From Candidatus Heritagella intestinalis (lineage in GTDB: Bacteria; Bacillota; Clostridia; Oscillospirales; Acutalibacteraceae): a stretch of 64,000 bases of DNA. Position 1 is the first letter of the stretch, and the number at the start of each line of letters is the position of its first letter. Below the pieces are notes generated by a model. The model worked only from the letters and a program-made list of their open reading frames with translations, did no database searches and was not told where the DNA came from. The translations under genes were made by a program, and so were the position numbers. Where the stretch lies: the NCBI GenBank assembly GCA_904420555.1, contig CAJFVO010000004.1, forward strand, positions 248,001 to 312,000. Direction: 5' to 3'. Shown one piece after another: positions 33,951-45,673 of this stretch.

Positions 33951-35361
33951 GGGACAGGCAGCGGCCCTCCTGCAAAAAGTGCGCCGCTGGATAGAGGAAG
34001 AGGGGTTGTTCCCCCAAACCGGCCGGATTGTAGCGGCCCTTTCCGGCGGGGCGGATTCCCTGGCCATGACAGCCATGCTGGCGTCGTTGTTTCCCAAAGA
34101 GCGGATTCTCTGCGCCCATGTGAACCACGGCATCCGGGGAGAGGAAGCCCAGGCGGACGAAGCCTTTGTGGTCCAGTGGTGCCGGGAGCAGGGCTTGGCC
34201 CTGGAAGTACTCCACGCGGATGTGCCTGGGGAAGCCCGGCGTTCCGGGGAAGGGCTGGAAGCCTGCGGCCGGCGGGTGCGGTATGCTTTTTTGGAAAAGC
34301 TGGCCTCTGGGGAAAATGACCGCATCGCTACAGCTCACACCCGCAGCGACCAGGCGGAAACCGTCCTGCTGCACCTGTTGCAAGGGGCTGGGCTGCGGGG
34401 GCTTTCCGGCATCCGGCCCGTTCGGGGGAAAATCGTCCGGCCAGTGCTGTACCTGAGCCGGCAGGAGACGGAAGCCTTCTGCCGGGAAAAGGGGCTTCTG
34501 TTCCGCACAGACAGCACCAATTCCTCTGTGGAATACACCCGCAACCGTTTGCGTTTAGAGGTGCTGCCCCTGCTTCGGGAGCTAAACCCCAATGTAGAGG
34601 AGACCCTGGTGCGCACTGCCCGGGGGTTTCGCCGGGATGATGATTGTTTGGAAACCCTGGCCCGGCAGGCTTTGGAGAAAGCCCGGCCCCAGGGGGACGG
34701 GGAAGAGAGGAGCCCTTTTTTAAAGACGGCGCCCCTGCAATCCCTGCCGGACAGCCTTGCCCTGCGGGCAATGGAGCTCTATTTCCGGGAGCGGGGCTGT
34801 CCCCGGCCGGAAACGGTGCATTTGGAAACCGCCCTGGGCTTTTTAAAGGCCGGCGGGGGCCGGATGCATTTTCCGGGAGGCTGGGAGCTCAGTGTCTGGA
34901 CAGACCGCCTCTGTTTGGCCCAAATCCCGGAGAGTTCCGGGGGCTGGGAGGTGCCGGTTTCCCTGCCGGAGACCCGTTTGGGGGATGGCAGGAGGCTGTT
35001 TCTGGAGGTTTTCCCGGTTTCTGAAATGAAAAACCGTATAAATTTTCATAATTTGTTATTTCCTATTCTCTTTGACTATGATACAATATCTCGTAGCCAG
35101 GCGTTTTGGGCGGTGCGCACCCGCAGGCCGGGAGACCGTTTTGTCCCGGCAGGCCGGGGCGTGGCCAAATCCTTGAAAAAGCTCCTCAACGAGGCACGGG
35201 TGCCTCCTTCCCAGCGGGAGCGGTTGGCGATGCTCACCGCCGGAGAGGAAATCCTCTGGCTGGAAGGCTTTGGGGTATGCCAGCGATGCCGCCCCGGCCC
35301 TCAGACCCGCCAGGTGTTGCTTTTGTGGCTGGAAGATGGCGCAGGAAAAGAGAAGGATTGA
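33943..35361 (+). CDS. tilS: tRNA(Ile)-lysidine synthase
   Basis: Essential enzyme that converts the wobble C of tRNA-Ile(CAU) to lysidine so it reads AUA. At 472 residues it has the N-terminal PP-loop ATPase SGGADSLAM with VNHGIRGEEAQAD and HTRSDQAETVL. A central substrate-binding domain and a C-terminal domain (RRPGDRFVPAGRG, LKKLLNEARVP, WLEGFGVCQRC) follow as in the large form. It overlaps dnaB by 8 bp, and the TilS-Hpt order matches B. subtilis. The stretch coding residues about 360-385 is locally AT-rich (around 35030-35090), which may place a promoter signal within the gene. Confidence 0.93.
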   Translation: MSKGQAAALLQKVRRWIEEEGLFPQTGRIVAALSGGADSLAMTAMLASLFPKERILCAHVNHGIRGEEAQADEAFVVQWCREQGLALEVLHADVPGEARRSGEGLEACGRRVRYAFLEKLASGENDRIATAHTRSDQAETVLLHLLQGAGLRGLSGIRPVRGKIVRPVLYLSRQETEAFCREKGLLFRTDSTNSSVEYTRNRLRLEVLPLLRELNPNVEETLVRTARGFRRDDDCLETLARQALEKARPQGDGEERSPFLKTAPLQSLPDSLALRAMELYFRERGCPRPETVHLETALGFLKAGGGRMHFPGGWELSVWTDRLCLAQIPESSGGWEVPVSLPETRLGDGRRLFLEVFPVSEMKNRINFHNLLFPILFDYDTISRSQAFWAVRTRRPGDRFVPAGRGVAKSLKKLLNEARVPPSQRERLAMLTAGEEILWLEGFGVCQRCRPGPQTRQVLLLWLEDGAGKEKD

Positions 35362-35426
35362 CTTTCAAAAAAGCTTTGTATTTTGTATAATCATAATAGA
35401 GGAGGCATTCCGCCTCCGGGAAAGGC

Positions 35427-35999
35427 GTGAGGGAATTGGCGCAGAAAACAGAAAACATGATGGAAAAAGACATTCAGGAAGTCCTGTTCAGCGAAGAGCA
35501 GCTCCAGGAGATCGTGGAGCGCATTGGCCGGCAGATCAGCGAGGACTACCGGGATAAAAAGCTCCTGATGGTGAGCATCCTCAAGGGCTCGGTGGTCTTT
35601 ATGGCAGATTTGATGCGGGCCATTACCATCCCCTGCCGGATTGATTTCATGGCAGTTTCCAGCTATGGCTCTGGCACCAAAACCAGCGGGGTGGTAAAGA
35701 TCATCAAGGATTTGGACATCCCTCTGGAAGGGTATGACCTGCTGCTGGTGGAGGATATTCTGGACAGCGGCATGACCCTCAGTTACATAATGGAGATTTT
35801 GCAGTCCAGAGGCCCCCGGAGCATCCGGATCTGCACCCTCTTTGATAAGCCGGAGCGGCGTCAGGCCGAAGTGGATGCGACATATGTGGGAACCCAGGTG
35901 CCCGATGCCTTTATCGTAGGCTATGGCCTGGATTACGATGAAAAATACCGCAATCTTCCCTATGTGGGCGTTCTGAAGCCCCAGGTATACGGCGGCTGA
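35427..35999 (+). CDS. hpt: Hypoxanthine phosphoribosyltransferase
   Basis: Purine-salvage enzyme joining hypoxanthine or guanine to PRPP. It has the PRPP-binding motif [14 protein letters not shown], the flexible-loop [13 protein letters not shown], and [12 protein letters not shown] near the N-terminus, all typical of Hpt. About 190 residues are predicted from GTG 35427. A start at ATG 35460 or 35463 would give roughly the usual 178 residues and cannot be excluded. In Firmicutes tilS, hpt and ftsH form a conserved block, as here. In some species Hpt associates with TilS and FtsH regulation, which is established knowledge and not visible here. Confidence 0.92.
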   Translation: MRELAQKTENMMEKDIQEVLFSEEQLQEIVERIGRQISEDYRDKKLLMVSILKGSVVFMADLMRAITIPCRIDFMAVSSYGSGTKTSGVVKIIKDLDIPLEGYDLLLVEDILDSGMTLSYIMEILQSRGPRSIRICTLFDKPERRQAEVDATYVGTQVPDAFIVGYGLDYDEKYRNLPYVGVLKPQVYGG

Positions 36000-36048
36000 A
36001 GCCAGCCTTCCGCCCAAGCAGAAGTTCTGTGAAGGAGTGATTTTTACT

Positions 36049-38352
<2,304 letters not shown>

Positions 38353-38392
38353 AAATTACCGCTGCCCGGCATTTTGGGTATCGGAAAATCCG

Positions 38393-38431
38393 AAAAGGGG
38401 AAGGCTTTTCCAAAAAAGCCCTTCCCTTTTT
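38393..38431 (+). terminator. Terminator after ftsH
   Basis: AAAAGGGGAAGGCTTTT (38393-38409) folds onto AAAAAAGCCCTTCCCTTTTT (38412-38431) with a small bulge, and the T-run ends the structure. Confidence 0.85.
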
Positions 38432-38523
38432 CGTGCGCTTGGCCTTTGGCGGGATAAGCCCCGGGCCAGAAGAATTGATTTCCAGCACAGCAGCTTTGTG
38501 TTTTTGATGAAGGAGGCCAGTCT

Positions 38524-40503
38524 ATGGCAAAAAAACCGGCTTACGGTAACGACAGTATTTCCGCGCTGAAGGGGGCGGACCGGGTTCGCCGCCGCCCGGC
38601 CGTCATCTTCGGCTCCGACGGCTTGGAGGGCTGCGAGCACTCCATTTTTGAGATTCTCTCCAACTCCATCGACGAGGCCCGGGAGGGCTTTGGCAAAAAG
38701 ATTATTGTCACCCGCTATGAGGACCACTCGGTGGAAGTGGAGGATTTCGGCCGGGGCATTCCCGTGGATTTTAACCAGAAGGAGCAGCGCTACAACTGGG
38801 AGCTGGTGTTCTGCGAGATGTACGCCGGCGGCAAGTACAACAACGCCCAGGGGGGCAGCTATGAGTATTCCCTGGGCCTCAACGGCTTGGGGCTCTGCGC
38901 CACCCAGTATGCTTCGGAATACATGGACGTAGACATTCGCAGCGGCGGCAGCCGGTATACCCTGCACTTTGAAAAGGGCGAAAACGTAGGGGGCCTCCAC
39001 CGGGAGGACTACAAAAAGAAGGATACCGGCACCCGCATCCGCTGGAAGCCGGACCTGGAAGTGTTCACCGACATCAATGTACCGGCGGAATACTATCTGG
39101 ACATTATCAAGCGGCAGGCCATTGTCAATGACGGCGTGACCTTTGTGTTCCGGAACCAGAATAACGGCAAGTTTGAGGAAACGGAATTCGCCTATGAAAA
39201 CGGCATTGTAGACCACGCCAAGGAGCTGGCCGGGGAGGACAGCCTGACCCCGGTGCAGTTCTGGCAGACCGAGCGCAAGGTCCGGGACCGGGCGGACAAG
39301 CCGGAGTACAAGACCAAAATCAACGTGGCGGTGGCCTTTTCCAATAAGACCCACGCTTCGGAGTACTACCACAATTCCAGCTGGCTGGAGCACGGCGGCG
39401 CTCCGGATAAGGCTGTGCGCAACGCCTTTGTCTATCAGATTGACGCATATCTCAAGCAGACGGGGAAATACAATAAAAACGAAAGCAAAATCACCTTCCA
39501 GGACGTGGAGGACTGCCTGATTATTGTGATTTCCTCTTTCTCCAACGTGACCTCCTATGAGAACCAGACCAAAAAGGCCATTACCAATAAGGGCATCCAG
39601 GACGCCATGGTGGAGATGCTCCGCCATCAGCTGGAAATCTACTTTATCGAAAATCCCCTGGACGCGGATAAAATCGCCAACCAGGTGCTCATCAACAAGC
39701 GCAGCCGGGAGGACGCGGAAAAAACCCGTCTGAACCTGAAGAAGAAGCTCACCAGCAACATGGACGTCACCAGCCGGGTGGCCAAGTTTGTGGACTGCCG
39801 GAGCAAAAACCCGGAAGAGCGGGAAATCTTCATCGTGGAGGGCGACTCCGCCCTGGGCGCCTGTAAGCAGGCCCGGGACCCGGATTTCCAGGCCATTATG
39901 CCCATCCGAGGGAAGATTCTCAACTGCCTCAAGGCCAGCTACGACAAGATTTTTAAGAGTGAAATCATCACCGATTTGATTAAGGTGCTGGGCTGCGGCG
40001 TTCAGGTGAAATCCAAAGCCAACAAGGAGCTTTCCTCCTTTGACATCAACGCCCTGCGGTGGAACAAGGTTATCCTCTGCACCGATGCCGACGTGGACGG
40101 CTTCCAGATTCGCACCCTGCTTCTCACTATGCTCTACCGCCTGACCCCCGATTTGATTCAGGCCGGCAAGGTGTTCATCGCAGAGTCCCCCCTCTATGAA
40201 ATCACCTGTAAGGACGACACCTATTTTGCCTATAACGAGCGGGAAAAGGACGAGTTTTTGAAAAAGCTGGAAGGGAAGAAGTTCACCATCCAGCGGTCCA
40301 AGGGACTGGGCGAAAACGAGCCGGATATGATGAACCTCACCACTATGAACCCGGCCACCCGCCGGCTCATTAAGGTGATGCCCACGGATGCAGAGGAAAT
40401 GGCGGCTATGTTCGATTTGCTGGAAGGGGACAACCTGGTGGGCCGCAGGAACCATATTGCGGAAACCGGCCATCTGTATCTGGATGACCTGGATATTTCC
40501 TGA
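38524..40503 (+). CDS. Type II topoisomerase subunit B (ParE/GyrB-like, divergent)
   Basis: A 659-residue ATPase and TOPRIM subunit. The GHKL ATPase has EILSNSIDEAREG, VEDFGRGIPV, GGKYNN and SLGLNGLGLCATQYAS, where typical ParE has GLHGVGASVVNAL. The QTK loop is QTKKAI. The TOPRIM part has FIVEGDSALGACKQARD, MPIRGKILN and CTDADVDGFQIRTLLLTM. The overall architecture is intact, but key loops deviate, so it belongs to an extra clade present in Clostridia rather than standard GyrB. It lies 17 bp before the A subunit, forming one operon. A gyrase proper is presumably elsewhere. Confidence 0.9.
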   Translation: MAKKPAYGNDSISALKGADRVRRRPAVIFGSDGLEGCEHSIFEILSNSIDEAREGFGKKIIVTRYEDHSVEVEDFGRGIPVDFNQKEQRYNWELVFCEMYAGGKYNNAQGGSYEYSLGLNGLGLCATQYASEYMDVDIRSGGSRYTLHFEKGENVGGLHREDYKKKDTGTRIRWKPDLEVFTDINVPAEYYLDIIKRQAIVNDGVTFVFRNQNNGKFEETEFAYENGIVDHAKELAGEDSLTPVQFWQTERKVRDRADKPEYKTKINVAVAFSNKTHASEYYHNSSWLEHGGAPDKAVRNAFVYQIDAYLKQTGKYNKNESKITFQDVEDCLIIVISSFSNVTSYENQTKKAITNKGIQDAMVEMLRHQLEIYFIENPLDADKIANQVLINKRSREDAEKTRLNLKKKLTSNMDVTSRVAKFVDCRSKNPEEREIFIVEGDSALGACKQARDPDFQAIMPIRGKILNCLKASYDKIFKSEIITDLIKVLGCGVQVKSKANKELSSFDINALRWNKVILCTDADVDGFQIRTLLLTMLYRLTPDLIQAGKVFIAESPLYEITCKDDTYFAYNEREKDEFLKKLEGKKFTIQRSKGLGENEPDMMNLTTMNPATRRLIKVMPTDAEEMAAMFDLLEGDNLVGRRNHIAETGHLYLDDLDIS

Positions 40504-40520
40504 GAAAGGAGGAGGAGAAA

Positions 40521-42761
40521 ATGGCGAGAAAACGAAGCGGCGGCCAGACGGCCAAGGGCCCTGCCAAAGCCAAGGGCTATATTGCCGGGGCCGGTGAAAT
40601 TGTGGAGCAGCTCATTACCGATACCCTGGAAAAGAACTTTATGCCCTACGCCATGAGCGTCATTATGTCCCGGGCCATCCCGGAGATTGACGGCTTTAAG
40701 CCCTCTCACCGGAAGCTGCTCTATACCATGTATAAAATGGGATTGCTGAATTCCGGCCGGGTGAAGAGCGCCAACATTGTGGGCCAGACCATGAAGCTAA
40801 ACCCCCACGGCGACGCGGCCATTTACGACACCATGGTGCGGCTTTCCCGGGGCTATGAGGCCCTATTGCACCCCTATGTAGACTCCAAGGGCAACTTCGG
40901 CAAGTACTATTCCCGGGATATGGCCTGGGCGGCCTCCCGATACACCGAGGCCCGGCTGGATTCCATCTGCCAGGAGCTGTTCCGGGACATCGATAAGGAC
41001 ACCGTGGACTTTGTGGACAACTACGACAACACCATGAAGGAGCCCACCTTGCTCCCGGCCACCTTCCCCTCGGTGCTGGTCAACGCCAACACGGGCATTG
41101 CCGTAGGCATGGCCAGCTCTATCTGCCCCTTTAATCTGGCGGAGGTGTGCCAGACCACCATTGCCCGGATCCGGGACCCGGAGCACGATTTGCTCTCCAC
41201 CCTGCAGGGGCCGGACTTCCCCGGGGGCGGCCAGATTATCTTTGACCGCAAGGCCATGGAGGAAATCTACCGCACCGGCCGGGGCGGCATCCGGGTGCGC
41301 TCCCGGTATACCTATGATAAGTCTGCCAACTGCATTGACGTGACTCAGATTCCCCCGACCACCACTATCGAAGCCATTGTGGAGAAGATTGTGGAGCTGG
41401 TGAAGCAGGGGAAAGTCAAGGAAATCGCGGACGTCCGGGACGAAAGCGGCCTGGCAGGCCTGAAAATTACCATTGACTTAAAGCGGGGCGTGGACCCGGA
41501 CAAGCTCATGCAGCGGCTGTTTAAGATGACTTCCCTGGAAGACACCTTCTCCTGTAACTTCAACGTGCTCATTGCCGGCACCCCCCGGGTGCTGGGAGTG
41601 GGCGAGCTGTTGGACGAATGGGTGGCCTTCCGGGTGGAGTGCGTCCGCCGCCGCACCCACTACGATTTGCAGCAGAAGCAGGATAAGCTCCACTTGCTCC
41701 GGGGCCTGCAGGCCATTTTGCTGGACATCGACAAGGCCATCGCCATTGTCCGCAGCACCGAGGAAGAACAGGAAGTGGTGCCCAACCTGATGATTGGCTT
41801 TGGCATCGACCAGACCCAGGCGGAGTATGTGGCGGAAATCCGCCTGCGCCATCTGAACCGGGAGTACATCCTCAAGCGCACCGAAGAAATCGCCACCCTG
41901 GAAAAGGACATTGCCGACCTGAAGGCCATCCTGGAATCCAAAACCCGGGTAAAGACCATTATTATCCGGGAGCTGGAAGCAGTGGCCAAAAAGTATGGCC
42001 AGCCCCGGAAGAGCCTGCTCCTCTACGCCGACGAGATTGAGGAGTATTCCCCGGAGGAGGATGTTCCCGACTATCCGGTGAACCTGTTCTTTACAGAGGA
42101 GGGCTACTTCAAAAAAATCACGCCCCTGTCCCTGCGCATGAGCGGGGAACAGAAGCTCAAGGAGAACGACCGCGTTTTCCAGCACGTGGAATCCACCAAC
42201 AGTGCGGAGCTGCTGTTCTTCACCAACCAGTGCCGGGTGTACAAGACCCGGGCCAGCGACTTCCCGGACACCAAGGCCAGCGTGCTGGGGGAATACCTCC
42301 CGGCCAAGCTGGGCATGGACGAAGGGGAAGCGCCGGTGTATATGGCGGTGACCAAGGAATACCAGGGCTTTATGCTCTTTGTCTTTGAGAACGGCAAGAT
42401 TGCCAAGGTGGAGATGTCCGCCTACGCCACCAAGACCAACCGGAAAAAGCTGGTGGGGGCCTACAGCGACAAAGCGCCTCTGGCGGCGGCCCTCTATCTG
42501 CCCGAGGACGGGGAAGTGCTCCTTACCTCCTCTGCCGGCCGGATGCTCCTGCTCCATACAGGGGCCATCCAGAGCAAGTCCAGCCGCACCACCCAGGGCG
42601 TGGCGGCTATGACCCTGAAACGGGGGCAGAAGGTGGTGCGGGTGCAGCCCTATGAGGAAGGGATGCTCCAAAAGCCCGACCGCTACCGCAAGGCCCTGCC
42701 GGCCCTGGGGGCCATGCCCGCCCCGGAGGATACCCAGGGAGAGCAGATGAAGCTGGAATAA
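40521..42761 (+). CDS. Type II topoisomerase subunit A (ParC/GyrA-like, divergent)
   Basis: A 746-residue DNA-cleaving subunit. The winged-helix region starts LEKNFMPYAMSVIMSRAIPEIDGFKPSHRKLLYTM. The catalytic Tyr lies in ASRYTEARLD, the usual motif. The tower and coiled-coil follow, with KTRVKTIIIRELEAVAKKYG. The C-terminal third looks like beta-propeller blades (LFFTNQCRVYKTRASDFPD, LLTSSAGRMLLLH) but I cannot find a GyrA-box, so topoisomerase IV-like action is more likely than supercoiling. It ends in KLE and pairs with the B subunit 17 bp upstream. Confidence 0.9.
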   Translation: MARKRSGGQTAKGPAKAKGYIAGAGEIVEQLITDTLEKNFMPYAMSVIMSRAIPEIDGFKPSHRKLLYTMYKMGLLNSGRVKSANIVGQTMKLNPHGDAAIYDTMVRLSRGYEALLHPYVDSKGNFGKYYSRDMAWAASRYTEARLDSICQELFRDIDKDTVDFVDNYDNTMKEPTLLPATFPSVLVNANTGIAVGMASSICPFNLAEVCQTTIARIRDPEHDLLSTLQGPDFPGGGQIIFDRKAMEEIYRTGRGGIRVRSRYTYDKSANCIDVTQIPPTTTIEAIVEKIVELVKQGKVKEIADVRDESGLAGLKITIDLKRGVDPDKLMQRLFKMTSLEDTFSCNFNVLIAGTPRVLGVGELLDEWVAFRVECVRRRTHYDLQQKQDKLHLLRGLQAILLDIDKAIAIVRSTEEEQEVVPNLMIGFGIDQTQAEYVAEIRLRHLNREYILKRTEEIATLEKDIADLKAILESKTRVKTIIIRELEAVAKKYGQPRKSLLLYADEIEEYSPEEDVPDYPVNLFFTEEGYFKKITPLSLRMSGEQKLKENDRVFQHVESTNSAELLFFTNQCRVYKTRASDFPDTKASVLGEYLPAKLGMDEGEAPVYMAVTKEYQGFMLFVFENGKIAKVEMSAYATKTNRKKLVGAYSDKAPLAAALYLPEDGEVLLTSSAGRMLLLHTGAIQSKSSRTTQGVAAMTLKRGQKVVRVQPYEEGMLQKPDRYRKALPALGAMPAPEDTQGEQMKLE

Positions 42762-42770
42762 AAAAGGCAG

Positions 42771-42802
42771 GCCCCTTCCGGGATATTTCCCGAAAGGGGC
42801 CG
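42771..42802 (+). terminator. Strong hairpin after the topoisomerase operon
   Basis: GGCCCCTTCCGGG (42771-42783) pairs with CCCGAAAGGGGCC (42790-42802), one G-A mismatch aside. No T-run follows, so it may slow or protect transcripts instead of terminating. Confidence 0.5.
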
Positions 42803-42913
42803 CGGGAGCCTTGGTTGCAAACGCCTTTTCACAGAGGCTCCTGGTGGTTATGCTCCCCGCTTTTTGGGGAGATATGCGTCAATTTTAGATTTTTTCCCGG
42901 GAATTGCCCTTTC

Positions 42914-42957
42914 TGCGCAAGGAAATACTTGCGCAATTCGCCGCTTTGTGGTATGAT
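42914..42957 (+). promoter_or_regulatory. Promoter of secG with overlapping inverted repeat
   Basis: TTGCGC (42929-42934) and TATGAT (42952-42957) with 17 bp between. A perfect inverted repeat TGCGCAAG-6 nt-CTTGCGCA (42914-42935) covers the -35 box, as an operator would. Confidence 0.7.
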
Positions 42958-42990
42958 ACGAAAAGTAGTCTAAACAGGAGGCAGCAGGTT

Positions 42991-43239
42991 ATGAGTGCAC
43001 TTGAAATCGTGTTCGGCGTTGTTTTGCTTTTGTTCTCCATTGGCATTATCGTGATTGTTCTGCTGCAGGAAGGCCATCAGAAGAACGTCGGTGTGGTCAC
43101 CGGCGGTGCGGATACGTTCTTCTCCAAGAACAAGGCCCGCTCTATCGACGCTTTCCTGGAAAGATGGACCAAGGTAATCGCTGTTGGATTCTTTGTGCTG
43201 GTGATTGTGATTAACATCATCATGTATTTCAGCGCTTGA
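42991..43239 (+). CDS. secG: Preprotein translocase subunit SecG
   Basis: An 82-residue two-helix membrane protein of the Sec translocon. The first helix reads IVFGVVLLLFSIGIIVIVLLQEG, followed by the typical KNVGVVTGGADTFFSKNKARS loop and a second helix VIAVGFFVLVIVINIIMYF. ATG 42991 follows ACAGGAGGCAGCAGGTT. In Firmicutes secG is commonly next to rnr, as here. The terminator 20 bp downstream suggests it is expressed separately from rnr. Confidence 0.94.
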   Translation: MSALEIVFGVVLLLFSIGIIVIVLLQEGHQKNVGVVTGGADTFFSKNKARSIDAFLERWTKVIAVGFFVLVIVINIIMYFSA

Positions 43240-43257
43240 TTCACAAGTAAAGACAAG

Positions 43258-43291
43258 CCCCGCTGGCAGCAAAGCATGGCGGGGTCTTTTT
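43258..43291 (+). terminator. Terminator of secG
   Basis: CCCCGC (43258-43263) pairs with GCGGGG (43279-43284), followed by TCTTTTT. Confidence 0.8.
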
Positions 43292-43406
43292 CTGCCCTTT
43301 TGCCCGGATATTGGGGGCTTTGCAGGGAAAAAGAAACATGACAGGATAGAAATAAGAGTTTTGACAAAATGGTATCGTATCAGGAGAAAAGGGAAAGAGT
43401 GTAATA

Positions 43407-45530
43407 ATGAATAGAAATCAACAGTTTGCAAAGGAAATGGAAGAACTCCTGCGCCGTTTTGGCGGCAATATGCGCGACCGGGACCTGCAGCAGATTGCGG
43501 GCATCCGGGATAAGAGAAAGTTTTATCAGATTTTGGATGACATGAAGGCCGAGGGCATGGTAATTTTGGAGCGGGACCACCGGGTAAAGCTGGTGGACGC
43601 CAGTGAGAAGCAGACCGCTGTGATTGTGTCTTTGTCCCGGGGCTTTGCCTTCGCCCGGCTGGAAGACAGCGAGGAGACACAGGATTTGTTTATTCACGGC
43701 AGCAATCTCAACGGCGCCCTGCTGGGAGACCGGGTAGAGGTGCTCCCGGTGATGGACGACCCCCGGGGCCCCAGCGGCCGGGTGCTGAAAATCCTGGAAA
43801 AGAAGGAGCAGCGCACCACCGGCACCGTGGTCCGGGACGGCGTTTATTTTGCCCTGCGGGCGGACTGCGCCATCCGGTATGACATCTCCATTATGGACCG
43901 GGAGCTGCTGGGGGCCAAAGAGGGCGATAAGGTCATGGCCGAGCTGTATACCCGCCCTGGCCGGGACCGCCTCTACGCCAAGGTGGTGAAAATTTACGGC
44001 AAGGGTTCCAGCGCCAAGGTGTGCGCCGACGCGATTTTGGAACAGAACAATATCCCCGCCCGGTTCCCGGAAGAGGTGCTGGCGGAAGCGGAAAAAATCG
44101 GCAGCACCCCCATTTCCGAGGAGGACTTGAAAGGCCGGCTGGATTTGCGGGATATTGCCATCTTCACCATTGACAGCGCCTCCGCCAAGGATTTGGACGA
44201 CGCCATTTCTGTAAGCCGCACCCGTTCCGGCGGCTATAAGCTGGGGGTTCATATTGCCGATGTGTCCCACTATATTAAGGAGGGCACCGCCCTGGATGAG
44301 GAGGCCATTTCCAGAGGCACCTCGGTGTATTTTGCCGACCGGGTGGTTCCCATGCTGCCGGAGGCCCTTTCTAACGGGGTGTGCTCCCTGAACGCCGGGG
44401 AGGATAAGCTGACCTTCTCCGCCATTATCCACTTGGACGGCGAGGGCAACATGGAGAAATACGAGTTCCGCAAGAGCATTATCCGCTCCAAGGTCCGAGG
44501 GGTTTACAGCGAAGTCAACGAGATTTTCGACAAGACCGCTTCCAAGGAGCTGCGGGAAAAATATGCGCCGGTGATCCGGGGCCTCAACGCCGCCCGGGAG
44601 CTGGCGAACCTTCTCAAAGAGCGGGCCAAGGAGCGGGGCAACATGGATTTGGAGAGCGTGGAGCCCTATTTCACCCTGGACGAAAATGGGGTCTGTATTG
44701 ATGTGCAGCCCCGTGTCAGCGGGGAGGCGGAGCAGATGATTGAGCAGCTTATGGTCTGCGCCAACCAGGCCGCCGCCAAGCTGGCCCAGGATAAGGGCGT
44801 CCCCTTTGTCTACCGCATCCACGGCCAGCCGGAGCAGCGCCGGGTGGACAGCCTGGTGGAGCTGCTGGACGCGCTGGGCATCAGCGCCAAGGAAATCCGC
44901 AAGGGAGAGCCCCAGGCCAAGGATTTCGCCGTCATCCTGGACCGGGTAAAGGATACCCCTGCCCAGCGGGTGGTTTCCCACCAGCTGCTGCGCACCATGG
45001 ACAAGGCCCGGTATTCCACAGAGCCCATTGGCCATTTTGGCCTGGCCCTGGCGGATTACAGCCACTTTACTTCCCCCATCCGTCGGTATCCGGACACCGC
45101 CATTCACCGCATCCTGTCCGCCCTGGCAGCAGGGGAGAAGCCGGAAGAGATTACCCGGCACTATGCGGCCTTTGCCCAGACGGCTGCGGAGGAATCCTCC
45201 CGGCTGGAAGTGCGGGCCATGACGGCGGAGCGCTCTGCCGAGGACTGCTATATGGCGGAGTATATCCGCGGCCACATTGGGGAGCGCTTTGTGGGGATTA
45301 TCAGCGGCGTGACCCAGCGAGGGGTGTTCGTGCAGCTTCCCAGCAGTGTGGAGGGCTTTGTGCCCATCGACAGCTTTGAGGGCTGCCGGTTTACCTTTGA
45401 CGGCATGATTACCCAGTATGACGAGTTGAGCCACCGGAAGCTCACCATTGGCCAGGAGCTGGCCATCCGGGTGGCGGCGGCAGATGTAGCCAGCGGCCGC
45501 ATTGATTTCCTGCCGGCGGAAGAAGAATAA
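43407..45530 (+). CDS. rnr: Ribonuclease R
   Basis: 3'-5' exoribonuclease of 707 residues that clears structured RNA. An N-terminal winged helix (ELLRRFGGNMRDRDLQQIAGI) leads to cold-shock domains (SRGFAFARLED, DLFIHGSN) and the RNB catalytic core with FTIDSASAKDLDDAISVS. Its acidic residues bind magnesium. Later come GVHIADVSHYI, HFTSPIRRYPD and a C-terminal S1 domain (GIISGVTQRGVFVQLPSSVEG). The ribosome site is weak (GGGAAAG) and the start is ATG 43407 right after AATA. smpB, often the next gene in Firmicutes, is not here. Confidence 0.95.
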   Translation: MNRNQQFAKEMEELLRRFGGNMRDRDLQQIAGIRDKRKFYQILDDMKAEGMVILERDHRVKLVDASEKQTAVIVSLSRGFAFARLEDSEETQDLFIHGSNLNGALLGDRVEVLPVMDDPRGPSGRVLKILEKKEQRTTGTVVRDGVYFALRADCAIRYDISIMDRELLGAKEGDKVMAELYTRPGRDRLYAKVVKIYGKGSSAKVCADAILEQNNIPARFPEEVLAEAEKIGSTPISEEDLKGRLDLRDIAIFTIDSASAKDLDDAISVSRTRSGGYKLGVHIADVSHYIKEGTALDEEAISRGTSVYFADRVVPMLPEALSNGVCSLNAGEDKLTFSAIIHLDGEGNMEKYEFRKSIIRSKVRGVYSEVNEIFDKTASKELREKYAPVIRGLNAARELANLLKERAKERGNMDLESVEPYFTLDENGVCIDVQPRVSGEAEQMIEQLMVCANQAAAKLAQDKGVPFVYRIHGQPEQRRVDSLVELLDALGISAKEIRKGEPQAKDFAVILDRVKDTPAQRVVSHQLLRTMDKARYSTEPIGHFGLALADYSHFTSPIRRYPDTAIHRILSALAAGEKPEEITRHYAAFAQTAAEESSRLEVRAMTAERSAEDCYMAEYIRGHIGERFVGIISGVTQRGVFVQLPSSVEGFVPIDSFEGCRFTFDGMITQYDELSHRKLTIGQELAIRVAAADVASGRIDFLPAEEE

Positions 45531-45550
45531 ACGGCGTTTTTCACGTCTAT

Positions 45551-45595
45551 GCGCGCTTTTTGCGGGGTTCCCTGCAGAAGGCGCGTTTTGTTTTG
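45551..45595 (+). terminator. Terminator of rnr
   Basis: A long imperfect hairpin joins GCGCGCTTTTTGCGGGG (from 45551) with CCCTGCAGAAGGCGCG, followed by TTTTGTTTT. Confidence 0.75.
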
Positions 45596-45673
45596 GGCCT
45601 TTGCCGCTGTATAATTCTGGAATATTTGTCCAAGCTAAGCATATCCATAATAATACAGAAAGGCGGGAAAGGG

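Noticed and set aside
35358-35391. TTGACT and TATAAT before hpt
   Set aside because: The spacer is 22 bp; the -10 is good but the pair is not convincing, so it is not listed.
43361-43384. A TTGACA before rnr as a promoter
   Set aside because: No -10 box with a 15-19-bp spacer follows; the nearest AT-rich words are too close.
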